The notes under the pieces are model-generated. The model worked only from the letters and a program-made list of their open reading frames with translations. It was not told the origin of the DNA and did not search any database. A stretch of 56,443 nt of DNA, from contig DASSQD010000065.1 in the NCBI GenBank assembly GCA_035702665.1, positions 1-56,443 on the forward strand, written 5' to 3'. Source of the stretch: VBDM01 sp035702665 (GTDB lineage: Bacteria > Pseudomonadota > Gammaproteobacteria > Burkholderiales > SG8-39). Of this stretch, positions 7,010 through 15,269 are shown in pieces (position 1 is the first letter of the stretch; the number at the start of each line of letters is the position of its first letter). The position numbers were made by a program, and so were the translations under genes.

Positions 7010-7962
7010 TGTTCAAGCCCCTTGATAAATAGCTCCTGCGGAAGGTTCTTTCCGATGAAAACCATCGTGCTCGAGCGCTTCTCTCCCTTGCCCCAGGGAC
7101 GGCCCAGATCGCCGCCCATGAGCATGTGCACGCCCTGAAACACGACGCGATGCGTGTTGCCTTTCATGTACAGCACTCCCTTGTAGCGCAGCAGGTCGGG
7201 CCCGTAGATCTGCACCACCCCCGACAGAAATTCCTCGAGCTTCACGCTGTCGAACGGCGCGTTCGAGCGGAACACGAACGAGCTGACGTGCTCGTCGTGC
7301 TCGTGCTCCGCGTCATCGAGAAACTCCGGATCGAGCTCGAGCACCGCGTTGAGATTGAAGCCGCGGATATCGAGAATCTCCCCGACCGGGGCGTTCCCGA
7401 AATGCACCTTCTTGATCGGGGCCCGCGGATTCATCTTCACCAGGCGCTTCCTCAGCGTTTCCTGCTCGTCCTCCGACACGAGGTCGGTCTTCGACATGAG
7501 GATGCGGTCGGCGAAGCCGACCTGCTCCTGGGCCTCGCGGAACTCGTCGAGCGTCTTCGCCGCGTGTTTCGCGTCCACCAGGGTGATGACGCTGTCCAAC
7601 AGATAATAGTTGCCGATCTTCTCGTCGATGAAGAAGCTCTGGGCGACCGGGCCCGGGTCGGCCATTCCCGTGGTCTCGATGATGACCCGCTCGAAATCCA
7701 GTTTCCCGGTTTCACGGCGCTCCTTGAGCTCGCCGAGAATGCGGATCAGGTCACCGCGCACCGTGCAGCACACGCAGCCGTTGTTCATCTCGACGATCTG
7801 CTCGCCGGTCTCGTTCAGGAGGATTTCGTTGTCGACGCCCGCCTCCCCGAACTCGTTCTCGATCACCGCGATACGATGGCCGTGCTGCTCCTTGAGAATG
7901 CGGTTGACGAGTGTGGTCTTTCCGCTCCCCAGGAACCCGGTGAGTATGGTCACCGGAACCAT
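6988..7962 (-). CDS. COG0523/CobW-family GTPase (putative metallochaperone)
   Basis: A 324-residue G3E GTPase. The P-loop is GFLGSGKT (9-16), the CXCC metal motif is NGCVCC (Cys63, Cys65, Cys66), and an acidic His-rich loop (EHEHDEH) comes before the C-terminal domain, which is usual for zinc-handling members. I placed the start at 7962 (MVPVTILTG) because AGGAAAAC precedes it and the family begins this way; an in-frame extension to 8118 looks non-coding. Family members move or insert metals, often under zinc starvation. Overlap with dksA implies coupling. Cobalamin synthesis is unlikely, as no cob operon is present. Confidence 0.9.
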   Translation of the reverse strand: MVPVTILTGFLGSGKTTLVNRILKEQHGHRIAVIENEFGEAGVDNEILLNETGEQIVEMNNGCVCCTVRGDLIRILGELKERRETGKLDFERVIIETTGMADPGPVAQSFFIDEKIGNYYLLDSVITLVDAKHAAKTLDEFREAQEQVGFADRILMSKTDLVSEDEQETLRKRLVKMNPRAPIKKVHFGNAPVGEILDIRGFNLNAVLELDPEFLDDAEHEHDEHVSSFVFRSNAPFDSVKLEEFLSGVVQIYGPDLLRYKGVLYMKGNTHRVVFQGVHMLMGGDLGRPWGKGEKRSSTMVFIGKNLPQELFIKGLEQCLVEKQ

Positions 7963-8077
7963 GTTTTCCTGTACCGCCAATTCGATCTCCTGGCACGCTC
8001 GCCCGAGCAACACCATTTGAGCATGCAGTGCCGAAAAAGTTTGCGGCTGGACGCCCCGGCTGGGCACGGGGTCGTCC

Positions 8078-8105
8078 AAAAAAGGGCGCATTACAGCACG
8101 CTCCC
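8078..8105 (-). terminator. Rho-independent terminator after rlmI
   Basis: On the minus strand GGGAGCGT pairs with ATGCGCCC (one mismatch, six-base loop), followed by six T residues (8083 to 8078). It lies 38 bp beyond the rlmI stop and would end the long minus-strand unit that begins at 15176. Confidence 0.7.
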
Positions 8106-8142
8106 GATTACAAAGCAACCGTTCGGGCGACGGGGGTTTCGG

Positions 8143-9333
8143 CTAGCTTTTTTCGAGCAGGAACCCCTTCAAGTATTCGCCCTCCGGGAACTCGATCCGC
8201 ACCGGATGGTCGGGAGCGGCGCGATACCGCTCGCGCAGCAGCAGCGACGCGCCGGCATCCGCGGCAGCGCCTGCCACGATCTTCTGGAAAAGCTCGAGCG
8301 ACACGCCCCCGGAGCAGGAAAAGGTCGCGAGCAGCCCGCCCGGGCGCAGGAGCTTGAGCGCGTTCAGATTGACGTCCTTGTAGCCGCGCGCTGCGCGCGC
8401 GGCGTCCTTCGCGGTCGGCGCGAACTTCGGCGGGTCGAGAACGATGAGGTCGAACCGGCGGCCGTCGCGCTGCAGGCGGCGCAGCGCCTGGAACACGTCC
8501 GCTTCCAGCCATTCGGCGCGGCCCGGGGCGATCCGGTTCAGGCCGAGGTTGCGATTCGCCTGGGCGAGCGCTTGCGCCGAACTGTCGATCCCCAGGACCG
8601 TCCGCGCCCCGCCGGCGAGCGCGGACAGGGAAAAACCGCCGGTGTAGCAGAAGCAGTCGAGCACATCGCGGCCGGCGGCGAGATGCTTCACGCACAGGCG
8701 GTTGTCGCGCTGATCGAGGAAGAATCCGGTTTTCTGTCCCGAGGCCGGGTCGACCTCGTACTCGATGCCATGCTCGGCGATCCTGAGCGGCCCGGAGGCT
8801 GTCCCGAGAACCCAACCCGACCTCGCGGGCTGTCCTTCGAGCTCGCGCGTGTCCGTGTCGGAACGCTCGTAGATCCGGACGCAGCCGCTGCGCTCTCGCA
8901 GTATTCCGATCAATTCGTCGCGCCACTTCTCGCTGCCCGCCGAGAGCAGCTGCACGACGAGGGTATCGTCGTAACGGTCGGCAACCAGGCCCGGGAGCCC
9001 GTCGGACTCCCCGTGCACCAGGCGGACTGCGTTGGTGGCCTCGACCGCGATCTGCGCGCGCCTGCGGGCGACGGCGACCTCGATCCTCTTCCGGAACAGG
9101 CCCGGGCCCGGCACCTCGGCCTCGTCGAAGCTCCAGACACGAGCGCGGATCTGGGAAGCGGGGCTATAGGCGGCCCAGGCGAGGAACTTGCCGTCGGCGG
9201 CGCACACGCGCACCGTAGCCCCGCTCTGCGGCGAGCCGATGATCTCTTCGACGGCTCCCGAGAACACCCAGGGATGACGCCGCAGCAGAGAACGCTCGCG
9301 GCCCGCCTTGAGCCTCAGTTCCGGCGAGCTCAA
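8143..9333 (-). CDS. rlmI: 23S rRNA m5C methyltransferase, RlmI-like
   Basis: A SAM-dependent RNA methyltransferase with an N-terminal PUA domain (LRRHPWVFSGAVEEI) and a C-terminal Rossmann methyltransferase domain (DVLDCFCYTGGFSLSA for SAM binding, LIVLDPPKF as catalytic motif). E. coli RlmI methylates C1962 of 23S rRNA. A TTG start at 9333, three bases after the upstream stop codon, gives 396 residues, equal to the E. coli length. No better start is available, though the upstream sequence is a poor ribosome-binding site. It is the last gene of the run and is followed by a terminator. The target base is inferred from family membership. Confidence 0.88.
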   Translation of the reverse strand: MSSPELRLKAGRERSLLRRHPWVFSGAVEEIIGSPQSGATVRVCAADGKFLAWAAYSPASQIRARVWSFDEAEVPGPGLFRKRIEVAVARRRAQIAVEATNAVRLVHGESDGLPGLVADRYDDTLVVQLLSAGSEKWRDELIGILRERSGCVRIYERSDTDTRELEGQPARSGWVLGTASGPLRIAEHGIEYEVDPASGQKTGFFLDQRDNRLCVKHLAAGRDVLDCFCYTGGFSLSALAGGARTVLGIDSSAQALAQANRNLGLNRIAPGRAEWLEADVFQALRRLQRDGRRFDLIVLDPPKFAPTAKDAARAARGYKDVNLNALKLLRPGGLLATFSCSGGVSLELFQKIVAGAAADAGASLLLRERYRAAPDHPVRIEFPEGEYLKGFLLEKS

Positions 9334-9335
9334 GA

Positions 9336-9860
9336 CTAGACCCAGCCGGCGAGGCCGATCAGCCCGCCCGCCGCAAGCAGCCACAGGGGGTGGATCCTCG
9401 TGGCCAGCACGGCAGCGGCGGTCACCGCGGTGATGACGAATCCCGCGGCAGTCCGGTCGGCCGCGAGAGTGATGAGATAGCCCCCGGCGAGCATCAGACC
9501 CACCGTCACCGGGACCAGACCCTCCTCGACCGTCTTGCGCCAACGGGCGCCGCGAAAGCGCTGCCAGACCCGCGACACACCGTAGGTCAGGATGCTGCTC
9601 GGCGCGCAGACCGCCGCGGTCGCGACCGCGGCGCCAGCGAGGCCGGCCACCTTCCAGCCAATCAGGCTCACGACGAGGATGTTCGGGCCGGGCGACGCCT
9701 GGGCGAGCGCGAACAGCCGCGCGAACTCCGCGCTGCTCATCCAGCCGTGAACCTCGACGACGCCGCGGTGCAATTCGGGCAGAACGGTGATGACGCCACC
9801 CACCGCAAACAGCGACAAGATCGAGAAATCCATCGCGAGTTCGGCGAGCGCCTCGCTCAT
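9336..9860 (-). CDS. Chromate transporter, second half (short-chain CHR pair)
   Basis: A 174-residue membrane protein with one CHR domain: FAVGGVITVLPELHRGVV near the start, then the SPGPN motif (ASPGPNILVV) and about five hydrophobic segments. Short-chain CHR proteins act as pairs of opposite topology, encoded by adjacent genes, and are annotated as chromate/sulfate exchangers. The start overlaps the partner gene by 4 bp (ATGA). Chromate efflux is a family label; the natural substrate here is unknown. Confidence 0.85.
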   Translation of the reverse strand: MSEALAELAMDFSILSLFAVGGVITVLPELHRGVVEVHGWMSSAEFARLFALAQASPGPNILVVSLIGWKVAGLAGAAVATAAVCAPSSILTYGVSRVWQRFRGARWRKTVEEGLVPVTVGLMLAGGYLITLAADRTAAGFVITAVTAAAVLATRIHPLWLLAAGGLIGLAGWV

Positions 9861-10408
9861 CGGTTCCTCCACGCTGCGGCAGCCACGCTGGCGGGAGCGG
9901 CGAACAGCAGAAAGATCCCCAGGGGGAGACGCGCGAGAGCGATGCCGACGAACGCGGCGAGCGCGAATACCGCAAGCGGCGAGCGCAAGCGTCGGCTCGA
10001 CGCCATCTTGAGGCCCATGGCGACGATCAAGCCCGCTGCGGCGGCGGATATTCCACGAAACGCCGCCGAGACGGCGGGCAACTCGCCGTAATGGGTAAAC
10101 AGCGCGCCGAGCACGAGAACGATCGCGAACGGCGCGCACATCAGGCCCAGGAAGGCGGCGAGCGCGCCGAGGGCGCCGCGAAAACGCGTGCCCACACAGA
10201 CGGCCATGTTGACGATGTTGGGCCCCGGGAGAACCTGGCACAGGCTCAACGCCTCGTTGAACTCCTCGGCGTTCAGCCAGCGTTGCTCCTCGACCAGCAT
10301 CCTTCGCGCCCAAGGCATCACGCCGCCGAAACCCGAGACGCCGACCTGAGTGAAGCGCAGAAAAAGATCCGACACGCCGGGCGCGCCTTCGCGCGGCGCT
10401 TCGCTCAC
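9857..10408 (-). CDS. Chromate transporter, first half (short-chain CHR pair)
   Basis: A 183-residue CHR-domain membrane protein: LFLRFTQVGVSGFGGVMPWA near the N-terminus and the signature VLPGPNIVNMAV in the first half. The GTG start overlaps the xerC stop (GTGA), and the 3' end overlaps the second CHR gene by 4 bp. The two proteins together equal one long-chain ChrA. Position after xerC and before rlmI suggests they are carried along in a housekeeping operon rather than in a chromate-resistance locus. Confidence 0.85.
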   Translation of the reverse strand: MSEAPREGAPGVSDLFLRFTQVGVSGFGGVMPWARRMLVEEQRWLNAEEFNEALSLCQVLPGPNIVNMAVCVGTRFRGALGALAAFLGLMCAPFAIVLVLGALFTHYGELPAVSAAFRGISAAAAGLIVAMGLKMASSRRLRSPLAVFALAAFVGIALARLPLGIFLLFAAPASVAAAAWRNR

Positions 10409-11328
10409 GGCTTCTTCTCCGTCGGCGGCGCCTTCCTCTTGGCGCGCGGGTGGGCGGCGTCGTACGCCTTGGCCAGATGCTGGAAGTCCAGGTGCGTGTA
10501 GACCTGCGTGGTCGAGATGCTCGCATGCCCGAGCATTTCCTGCACCGCGCGCAAGTCGCCCGAGGATTGCAGTACGTGGGTCGCGAAAGAATGACGCAGC
10601 ATGTGCGGATGCACGTGCTGCGGCAGCCCCAGGCGCCGGGCCCATTGCGAGAGCGCATGACGCACGGAGCTCGGGCTGATACGGCGGCCGCGCGCCCCGA
10701 CGAACAGAGCCGGCTCGTCCGAATTCGCGAGCGCGCCGCGCTGCGCGAGCCAGGCGTCGGCCGCCGCGCGCGCCTTGCTGCCCACGGGCACGGTGCGCGT
10801 CTTCGCGCCCTTGCCCGTCACCGTGACCTCGGCCTGCCGCAGGACGCCCTCGGCGTCCGCGCAATCGAGGCTCACCAGCTCGGCGAGACGCAGCCCCGAG
10901 GAATAGAACAGCTCGAACATCGCCTTGTCGCGCATCTCGGCGGGTGTTCTTGCCGGGGTTTCCAGAAGGCGCGCCACGAGATCGGGCGACAGCGCTTTGG
11001 GCAGGGCCTTGGGGCTTTTCGGCGGGCGCAGGCCGACGCAGGGATTGCGCGAAAACCCGCGGTGCTTCACCAGCCAGCCGAAGAACCCGCGCCAGCCGGA
11101 GATCATGTACGCGATGGTCCGCCCGGACATGCCGCGCGAATGCAGCTGGGAGGCGGCGCGGCGGAGGTGCTGCGAATCGAGATCGTCGAGAGCCTTCCCC
11201 GGGTTCAGCGCGAAAAGCTCCTCGACGGCACGGCGGTAGTTGCGCGCGGTTCCCGGGCTGAGCCGGCGCTGGTGCGAGAGCTGGTCGATGAATTCCTCGA
11301 GCAAACCCTGGCGGGGATCGCGCGCCAT
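10405..11328 (-). CDS. xerC: Tyrosine recombinase XerC
   Basis: A 307-residue site-specific recombinase that resolves chromosome dimers at dif with XerD. The catalytic set is complete: Arg147 (SSGLRLAE), Lys173 (TGKGAKTR), His242 and Arg245 (HMLRH), His268 (GHAS) and the nucleophile Tyr277 (QVYTHL). The N-terminal SAM-like core-binding domain covers about residues 8-95. The DUF484-xerC order is a common proteobacterial context and supports XerC rather than a phage integrase. No dif-like site was recognised in the window. Confidence 0.96.
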   Translation of the reverse strand: MARDPRQGLLEEFIDQLSHQRRLSPGTARNYRRAVEELFALNPGKALDDLDSQHLRRAASQLHSRGMSGRTIAYMISGWRGFFGWLVKHRGFSRNPCVGLRPPKSPKALPKALSPDLVARLLETPARTPAEMRDKAMFELFYSSGLRLAELVSLDCADAEGVLRQAEVTVTGKGAKTRTVPVGSKARAAADAWLAQRGALANSDEPALFVGARGRRISPSSVRHALSQWARRLGLPQHVHPHMLRHSFATHVLQSSGDLRAVQEMLGHASISTTQVYTHLDFQHLAKAYDAAHPRAKRKAPPTEKKP

Positions 11329-11340
11329 TCCCGCGGGCCG

Positions 11341-12000
11341 CTAGAGAAATCTAAGCAGCGCCGCGCTCGCGAGATCGCCCATGCGCTTCAGGTATAGCGT
11401 GCCCATTTCGGGATAGAAGCGCAGCACGTCCTCGCTCCCGAGCGCGAGCATGCCGAAGCATTCCCGGTCCCGCAGCGGCATGTGCGCCACCGAGCGGATG
11501 TGCGATGCGCCCTCGCCGAACCAGGCGGCCGCCTCTGCGTCGCCGCTAGGACCGCAGAACGGCTGGGCGAGCGATCCGGCGTAGCGCCTAAGGTGCTCGC
11601 CTACGGGGCGAAACTCGGGCGTATCGTCCACCCCTTCCGGCGCGCCGCGCTCCGCGTGCCAAATTCGCAGCGCGGCGTGGGGCACCGCGAAATCCTCGCG
11701 CAAGTGCAGGTAGAGACCGGCCAGCAGGCTCTGCCAATCGGGCGCCGCGAGCAGCGCGAGACTCAGGCGGTGCATTTTCTCCCCGATCGCGTCGTTTTCC
11801 TCGCCGATCTGGAGAAGCTCGGTCAGACGCGACTCGAGCGCCCTGCTCTTTTCCCGCAGTGTCAGCATTTGCCGGTCCGAGAGAGGGATCGCGCGGCCGC
11901 CGTGGGGATGGGGAATGCTGATCTCGGCGAGCAGGTCGGCGTGCGTCTCGAAGAACGTCGGGTTCTCTCGCAGATAGCGCGCGACATCGTCAGCTTTCAA
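11341..12000 (-). CDS. DUF484 family protein (GAF-like)
   Basis: A 219-residue protein of the DUF484 family, usually encoded between dapF and xerC. The opening reads KADDVARYLRENPTFFETHA; a coiled-coil of about residues 45-75 follows, then a GAF-like domain. The function is unknown. I prefer the TTG at 12000 because GGGGAG sits seven bases upstream; another TTG at 12018 would add six residues. Either start lies within or next to the 3' end of dapF, so translation is coupled. Confidence 0.85.
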   Translation of the reverse strand: MKADDVARYLRENPTFFETHADLLAEISIPHPHGGRAIPLSDRQMLTLREKSRALESRLTELLQIGEENDAIGEKMHRLSLALLAAPDWQSLLAGLYLHLREDFAVPHAALRIWHAERGAPEGVDDTPEFRPVGEHLRRYAGSLAQPFCGPSGDAEAAAWFGEGASHIRSVAHMPLRDRECFGMLALGSEDVLRFYPEMGTLYLKRMGDLASAALLRFL

Positions 12001-12847
12001 TCTCGATCTCCCCTTCAAACACGGTCTCGGCGGGCCCGGTCATCCACACGGAGCCGTTCGGATCATTCTCCCCGCCCGCCCAGCGGATCGTCAATCGGCC
12101 GCCGCGCGTTTCGACGCTTACCTTGCTGTCGAGCAGCCCTTCCCTGATCCCCGCCACCACCGCGGCGCATGCACCCGTGCCACAGGCGAGGGTTTCACCG
12201 GCGCCACGCTCCCACACGCGCAAGCGCGCGCTCGAGCGATTCACCACCTGCAGATACCCGGCGTTCGCCCGCCTGGGGAACCGCGGGTGCCGCTCGATCA
12301 GGGGGCCCTGGGTCGTAACGGGAGCTGCGTCGACGTCCTCGACCGTTTGCACCGCATGGGGATTGCCCATGGACAGCACCGAGGCCGACACTACGCCACC
12401 CGCGACTTCGAGCGGCCAGCGCAACCCCGACTGCTTGAGCCCGCTCGCGTCGAAAGGCACCTGTTCCGGGTCGAACGCCGGCGCGCCCATGTCGACGCTC
12501 ACCTGACCGTCGGCCTCTAGGCGCGGCGCGATCAGCCCCGAGAGCGTCTCGACGCGGATTTCTGTTTCTTGGGTGAGCCCCTTGTCATGCACGAAGCGAA
12601 CGAAGCAGCGCGCGCCGTTGCCGCATTGCTCGACCTCTCCGCCGTCCGAATTCCAGATGCGGTAGCGGAAATCTGCGTCGGCCCGCCGCGGCTTCTCCAC
12701 CAGGAGGATCTGGTCGCAGCCGACGCCGAAGTGGCGGTCGGCGATCCGCCTCGCACGCTGCGGGGTGATGTCGACTCGACGACTGACGCCATCCAGCACG
12801 ACGAAGTCGTTTCCAGCCCCCTGCATCTTGGTGAATTTCAGGCGCAA
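11990..12847 (-). CDS. dapF: Diaminopimelate epimerase
   Basis: A 285-residue enzyme converting L,L- to meso-diaminopimelate for lysine and peptidoglycan synthesis. Both catalytic cysteines are visible: Cys75 in QCGNGARC and Cys222 in ACGTGAC. The opening KFTKMQGAGNDFVVLD is canonical. The start is a TTG two bases after the stop codon of the outer-membrane protein gene, so it probably depends on translational coupling. Its 3' end overlaps the DUF484 gene. Confidence 0.96.
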   Translation of the reverse strand: MRLKFTKMQGAGNDFVVLDGVSRRVDITPQRARRIADRHFGVGCDQILLVEKPRRADADFRYRIWNSDGGEVEQCGNGARCFVRFVHDKGLTQETEIRVETLSGLIAPRLEADGQVSVDMGAPAFDPEQVPFDASGLKQSGLRWPLEVAGGVVSASVLSMGNPHAVQTVEDVDAAPVTTQGPLIERHPRFPRRANAGYLQVVNRSSARLRVWERGAGETLACGTGACAAVVAGIREGLLDSKVSVETRGGRLTIRWAGGENDPNGSVWMTGPAETVFEGEIEIES

Positions 12848-12848
12848 C

Positions 12849-13379
12849 TCAAAGCCTGTATACGAGGCTCGCTCCGATGAAGTCGACGTCGGTTTGCCCC
12901 GTCTTGTTCTGATCGCCGACGTCCTTGTAACGCTGCCACTCCCCGCGAATCGAGAAATCCCTGTTGAAATCGAACTTCACGCCGAGACCGAAGGTGAGGT
13001 CGGTCCCAGAGGTGCTGGTCGATGGAGCGGTTGTGTCCGCCTTCCAGTGGAACAGCCCCCCTCGCGCGAGCAGGGAGAATTGATTGCCGATGGGGAGCAT
13101 CCCCACGCCGGCGAATTCGAGGCCCTTGGCTCCGAAGGTGCTGCCGCCGGCTTTCGCTTGTCCGAGGTCCGCATAGGCGAGCTCGAGATCGAAGTTCCTG
13201 CTGAACTGATACCCGCCGAAGAACTTCCCAGCGGTATCGGTATTGTCGCAGCAAGCGTCTTTGAACTTGGACTGTCCGATGCCGAAGCCGAGGTACCAGC
13301 CGGGGATGTCCTGGGATAGGGCGATTCCCGGAAGCGCAAGCAGCGCGACAGCGCACAGAACTCGGATGGAAGAATTCAT
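12849..13379 (-). CDS. Small outer-membrane beta-barrel protein
   Basis: A 176-residue protein with a signal peptide (LLALPGIALSQ) and repeated amphipathic strands (WYLGFGIGQSKF, FFGGYQFSRNFDLELAYADL) ending VDFIGASLVYRL, the pattern of an eight-stranded OmpA/OmpW-like barrel. The ATG at 13379 is preceded by AAGGAG, so an in-frame extension to 13451 is rejected. It lies between lipid A-type acyltransferase genes and dapF and ends two bases before dapF. The specific role is unknown. Confidence 0.8.
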   Translation of the reverse strand: MNSSIRVLCAVALLALPGIALSQDIPGWYLGFGIGQSKFKDACCDNTDTAGKFFGGYQFSRNFDLELAYADLGQAKAGGSTFGAKGLEFAGVGMLPIGNQFSLLARGGLFHWKADTTAPSTSTSGTDLTFGLGVKFDFNRDFSIRGEWQRYKDVGDQNKTGQTDVDFIGASLVYRL

Positions 13380-13441
13380 GCTTGTCTCCTTCGCAGAGTC
13401 GGTGATTCTCAAATGCTGAGACACGGAAGTCAATTTGCCGT

Positions 13442-14311
13442 TCAGTACCACTTCGCCTCGCCCGCAGGCCGCGTCTTGAAGCGCTTGTGCGTCCAGAAGT
13501 ACTGCTCAGGCATCTCGCGCACCCGTTCCTCGATGAATGCATTCAGACGTCGGGCGTCGGCGGCATCGTCGCCGCTCGGGAAATGCTCCCACGCGGGATA
13601 GCAGTGCACCTCGTAGCCTTCCGCACCCGGAAACATGCGCGTTACGACAGGAAGCACCCGCGCCCCGGTAACTCTCGCCATCCGCGACAGCCCGGTTATG
13701 GTCGCCGCGGGCACGCCGAAGAAGGGGACGAAGATCGTGTCGCGGGCGCCGTAATCCTGGTCGGGCAGGTAGTAGAAGGGAACGCCTTCCTTCACCGCAG
13801 CGATGGCTGGCCGCACGCCGTCCTGGCGGGGGATCGGGCGCTGGCGCCCGAAGCGCGTCCGCCCGGAGAGCAGCAGAGCGTCGATAAGAGGGTGCTTTTG
13901 CCTCGCGTAGATGCCCGCCATGTCGATCTCGCAGGTGAGTCGCGTGCAGCCCGCGTCCAGCCCCACGAAGTGCGGCACGAGCAGGATCAGCGGCTGGCCC
14001 TTGAGGGCGAGAATTCGCTCCAATCCGACGACGCGCACCATACGCTGGATCTGCTCGCGCGGCGACCACCAGAGGATCGAGCGCTCGAGCACGGCGCGGC
14101 CGAAGGCGCGAAAGTGCGCCCTGGCGATCGCGACGCGCTCTCCTTCCGGCAGTTGCGGAAAGCAGCGCGCGAGGTTTGTGAGGCACACGTTGCGGCGCTC
14201 GCGCGCGAGGAAATACAGGAAGCCCCCGAGTCCCGACCCGACGCGCGCGAAGATCGAGAGCGGCAGGAAATGCAGCACCCAGACTATCGCAACGGCGATC
14301 CGCGTCAGCAT
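13442..14311 (-). CDS. LpxL/HtrB-family lysophospholipid/lipid A acyltransferase
   Basis: A 289-residue inner-membrane protein with an N-terminal anchor (VAIVWVLHFLPLSIF) and the family catalytic H-x4-D/E motif as HFVGLD, plus FYYLPDQDYG further on. Members add secondary acyl chains to lipid A precursors on the cytoplasmic face. It follows a paralogue by 13 bp, so the pair may supply two acylation steps (LpxL-like and LpxM-like). Which acyl position each uses cannot be told from sequence. Confidence 0.88.
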   Translation of the reverse strand: MLTRIAVAIVWVLHFLPLSIFARVGSGLGGFLYFLARERRNVCLTNLARCFPQLPEGERVAIARAHFRAFGRAVLERSILWWSPREQIQRMVRVVGLERILALKGQPLILLVPHFVGLDAGCTRLTCEIDMAGIYARQKHPLIDALLLSGRTRFGRQRPIPRQDGVRPAIAAVKEGVPFYYLPDQDYGARDTIFVPFFGVPAATITGLSRMARVTGARVLPVVTRMFPGAEGYEVHCYPAWEHFPSGDDAADARRLNAFIEERVREMPEQYFWTHKRFKTRPAGEAKWY

Positions 14312-14324
14312 CGCAGGATCTCTC

Positions 14325-15176
14325 TCATCCCCGCGGGCTACCCGGGGGCTGCACTCCGGCCGGAACCTTGTAGCGGTTGTAGCTCCACAGGTACTGCTCA
14401 GGGCAGCGACGGATCAGCCGCTCGAGCGAGCGGTTCAGGGCCCGCACCGGGGATTCGGGCGGGCGCGCCTCGAGCAGGGGCTCGATCATGAAGCGGTAAC
14501 CGCGGCCGCCTGCGAGGCGCTCCGAGTAGCACACCAGCACGGGAGCGCCGGTCTGCTCCGCCAGGCGCCCGACCAGAGTCATGGTATAGGCGGGCCGTCC
14601 GAAGAACTCGACCCACTCTCCCTCGCCCACACCGGGAACCTGATCGGGAAGGATGCCGATCGCCTCGCCGCGCTTGAGCGCCTTGAGCATTGCCCGGACG
14701 CCGCGCATGTCGGCGGGAACGCTTTTCATCGCGTCGCCGCGGTCCCGGCCCGCCAGCATCAGCGGCTCGAGCCATCTGACGTTCGGCGGACTGTACATCA
14801 CGGTGATCCGCATCCGGCTGGCGATGTACTGTCCCGACACTTCCCAGCAGCCTAGATGAGGCGTCAGCAAGATCACGCCCTTGCCCGAGGTCGCAGCGGT
14901 CTCGACGTGCTCCCAGCCGACGGCTTCCACCACGAGGCCGGCCGCGTGCTCGTGCGGCCGCAGCCACACCGCCGGGATCTCCATCGCCCCCTTGCCCGTT
15001 TCCGCCACGACCGCCGAGCGCATGCGCGCCGAGTCGAGCCCCGCGATTTGCAGATTGCGCGCGATCATCCTCCGGTAACGCGGAGAAATCAGGTAGACCA
15101 CCCATCCGAGCGCGGCGCCGATCGCGTGCAGCACACGCAAGGGAAGGCGCGCGACCAGCCGCAACAGAAATTGCAT
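14325..15176 (-). CDS. LpxL/HtrB-family acyltransferase (second copy)
   Basis: A 283-residue paralogue of the downstream gene. The ATG at 15176 (MQFLLRLVARLPL) opens a membrane anchor; the catalytic region reads LLTPHLGCWEVSG (H-x4-E) and a later element reads GILPDQVPGVGEG. Upstream in-frame sequence to 15314 overlaps metK and its promoter and is rejected. It is the first gene of the long minus-strand run reaching rlmI and is divergent from metK across a 93-bp gap. Confidence 0.88.
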   Translation of the reverse strand: MQFLLRLVARLPLRVLHAIGAALGWVVYLISPRYRRMIARNLQIAGLDSARMRSAVVAETGKGAMEIPAVWLRPHEHAAGLVVEAVGWEHVETAATSGKGVILLTPHLGCWEVSGQYIASRMRITVMYSPPNVRWLEPLMLAGRDRGDAMKSVPADMRGVRAMLKALKRGEAIGILPDQVPGVGEGEWVEFFGRPAYTMTLVGRLAEQTGAPVLVCYSERLAGGRGYRFMIEPLLEARPPESPVRALNRSLERLIRRCPEQYLWSYNRYKVPAGVQPPGSPRG

Positions 15177-15207
15177 GGATGTGGGACGAAAGTGGGAGCC
15201 GCGTGGG

Positions 15208-15236
15208 TTGGGTACGAGGGTGCGCTGTGCTAGACT
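15208..15236 (+). promoter_or_regulatory. Putative metK promoter
   Basis: TTGGGT (15208-15213) and TAGACT (15231-15236) are separated by 17 bp, with TGC before the -10 box as an extended element. Transcription would start near 15243, about 27 bases before the metK ATG; AGGGAA upstream of the ATG serves as ribosome-binding site. There is no room for a SAM riboswitch. Confidence 0.55.
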
Positions 15237-15269
15237 GGCGGACCATTTTTCGCAGGGAAAACCGCCAGC

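Noticed and set aside
7126..9339. 737-codon plus-strand open frame opposite the COG0523 gene and rlmI
   Set aside because: It spans two real genes and a terminator on the other strand, and its translation is Arg/His/Glu/Leu-rich low-complexity sequence.
10405..11328. Phage or integron integrase
   Set aside because: Context (dapF, DUF484) and full-length XerC sequence indicate the housekeeping recombinase; there are no att-like repeats.
15177..15269. SAM riboswitch before metK
   Set aside because: The gap is only 93 bp and is filled by a promoter and ribosome-binding site; no aptamer pairing is seen.
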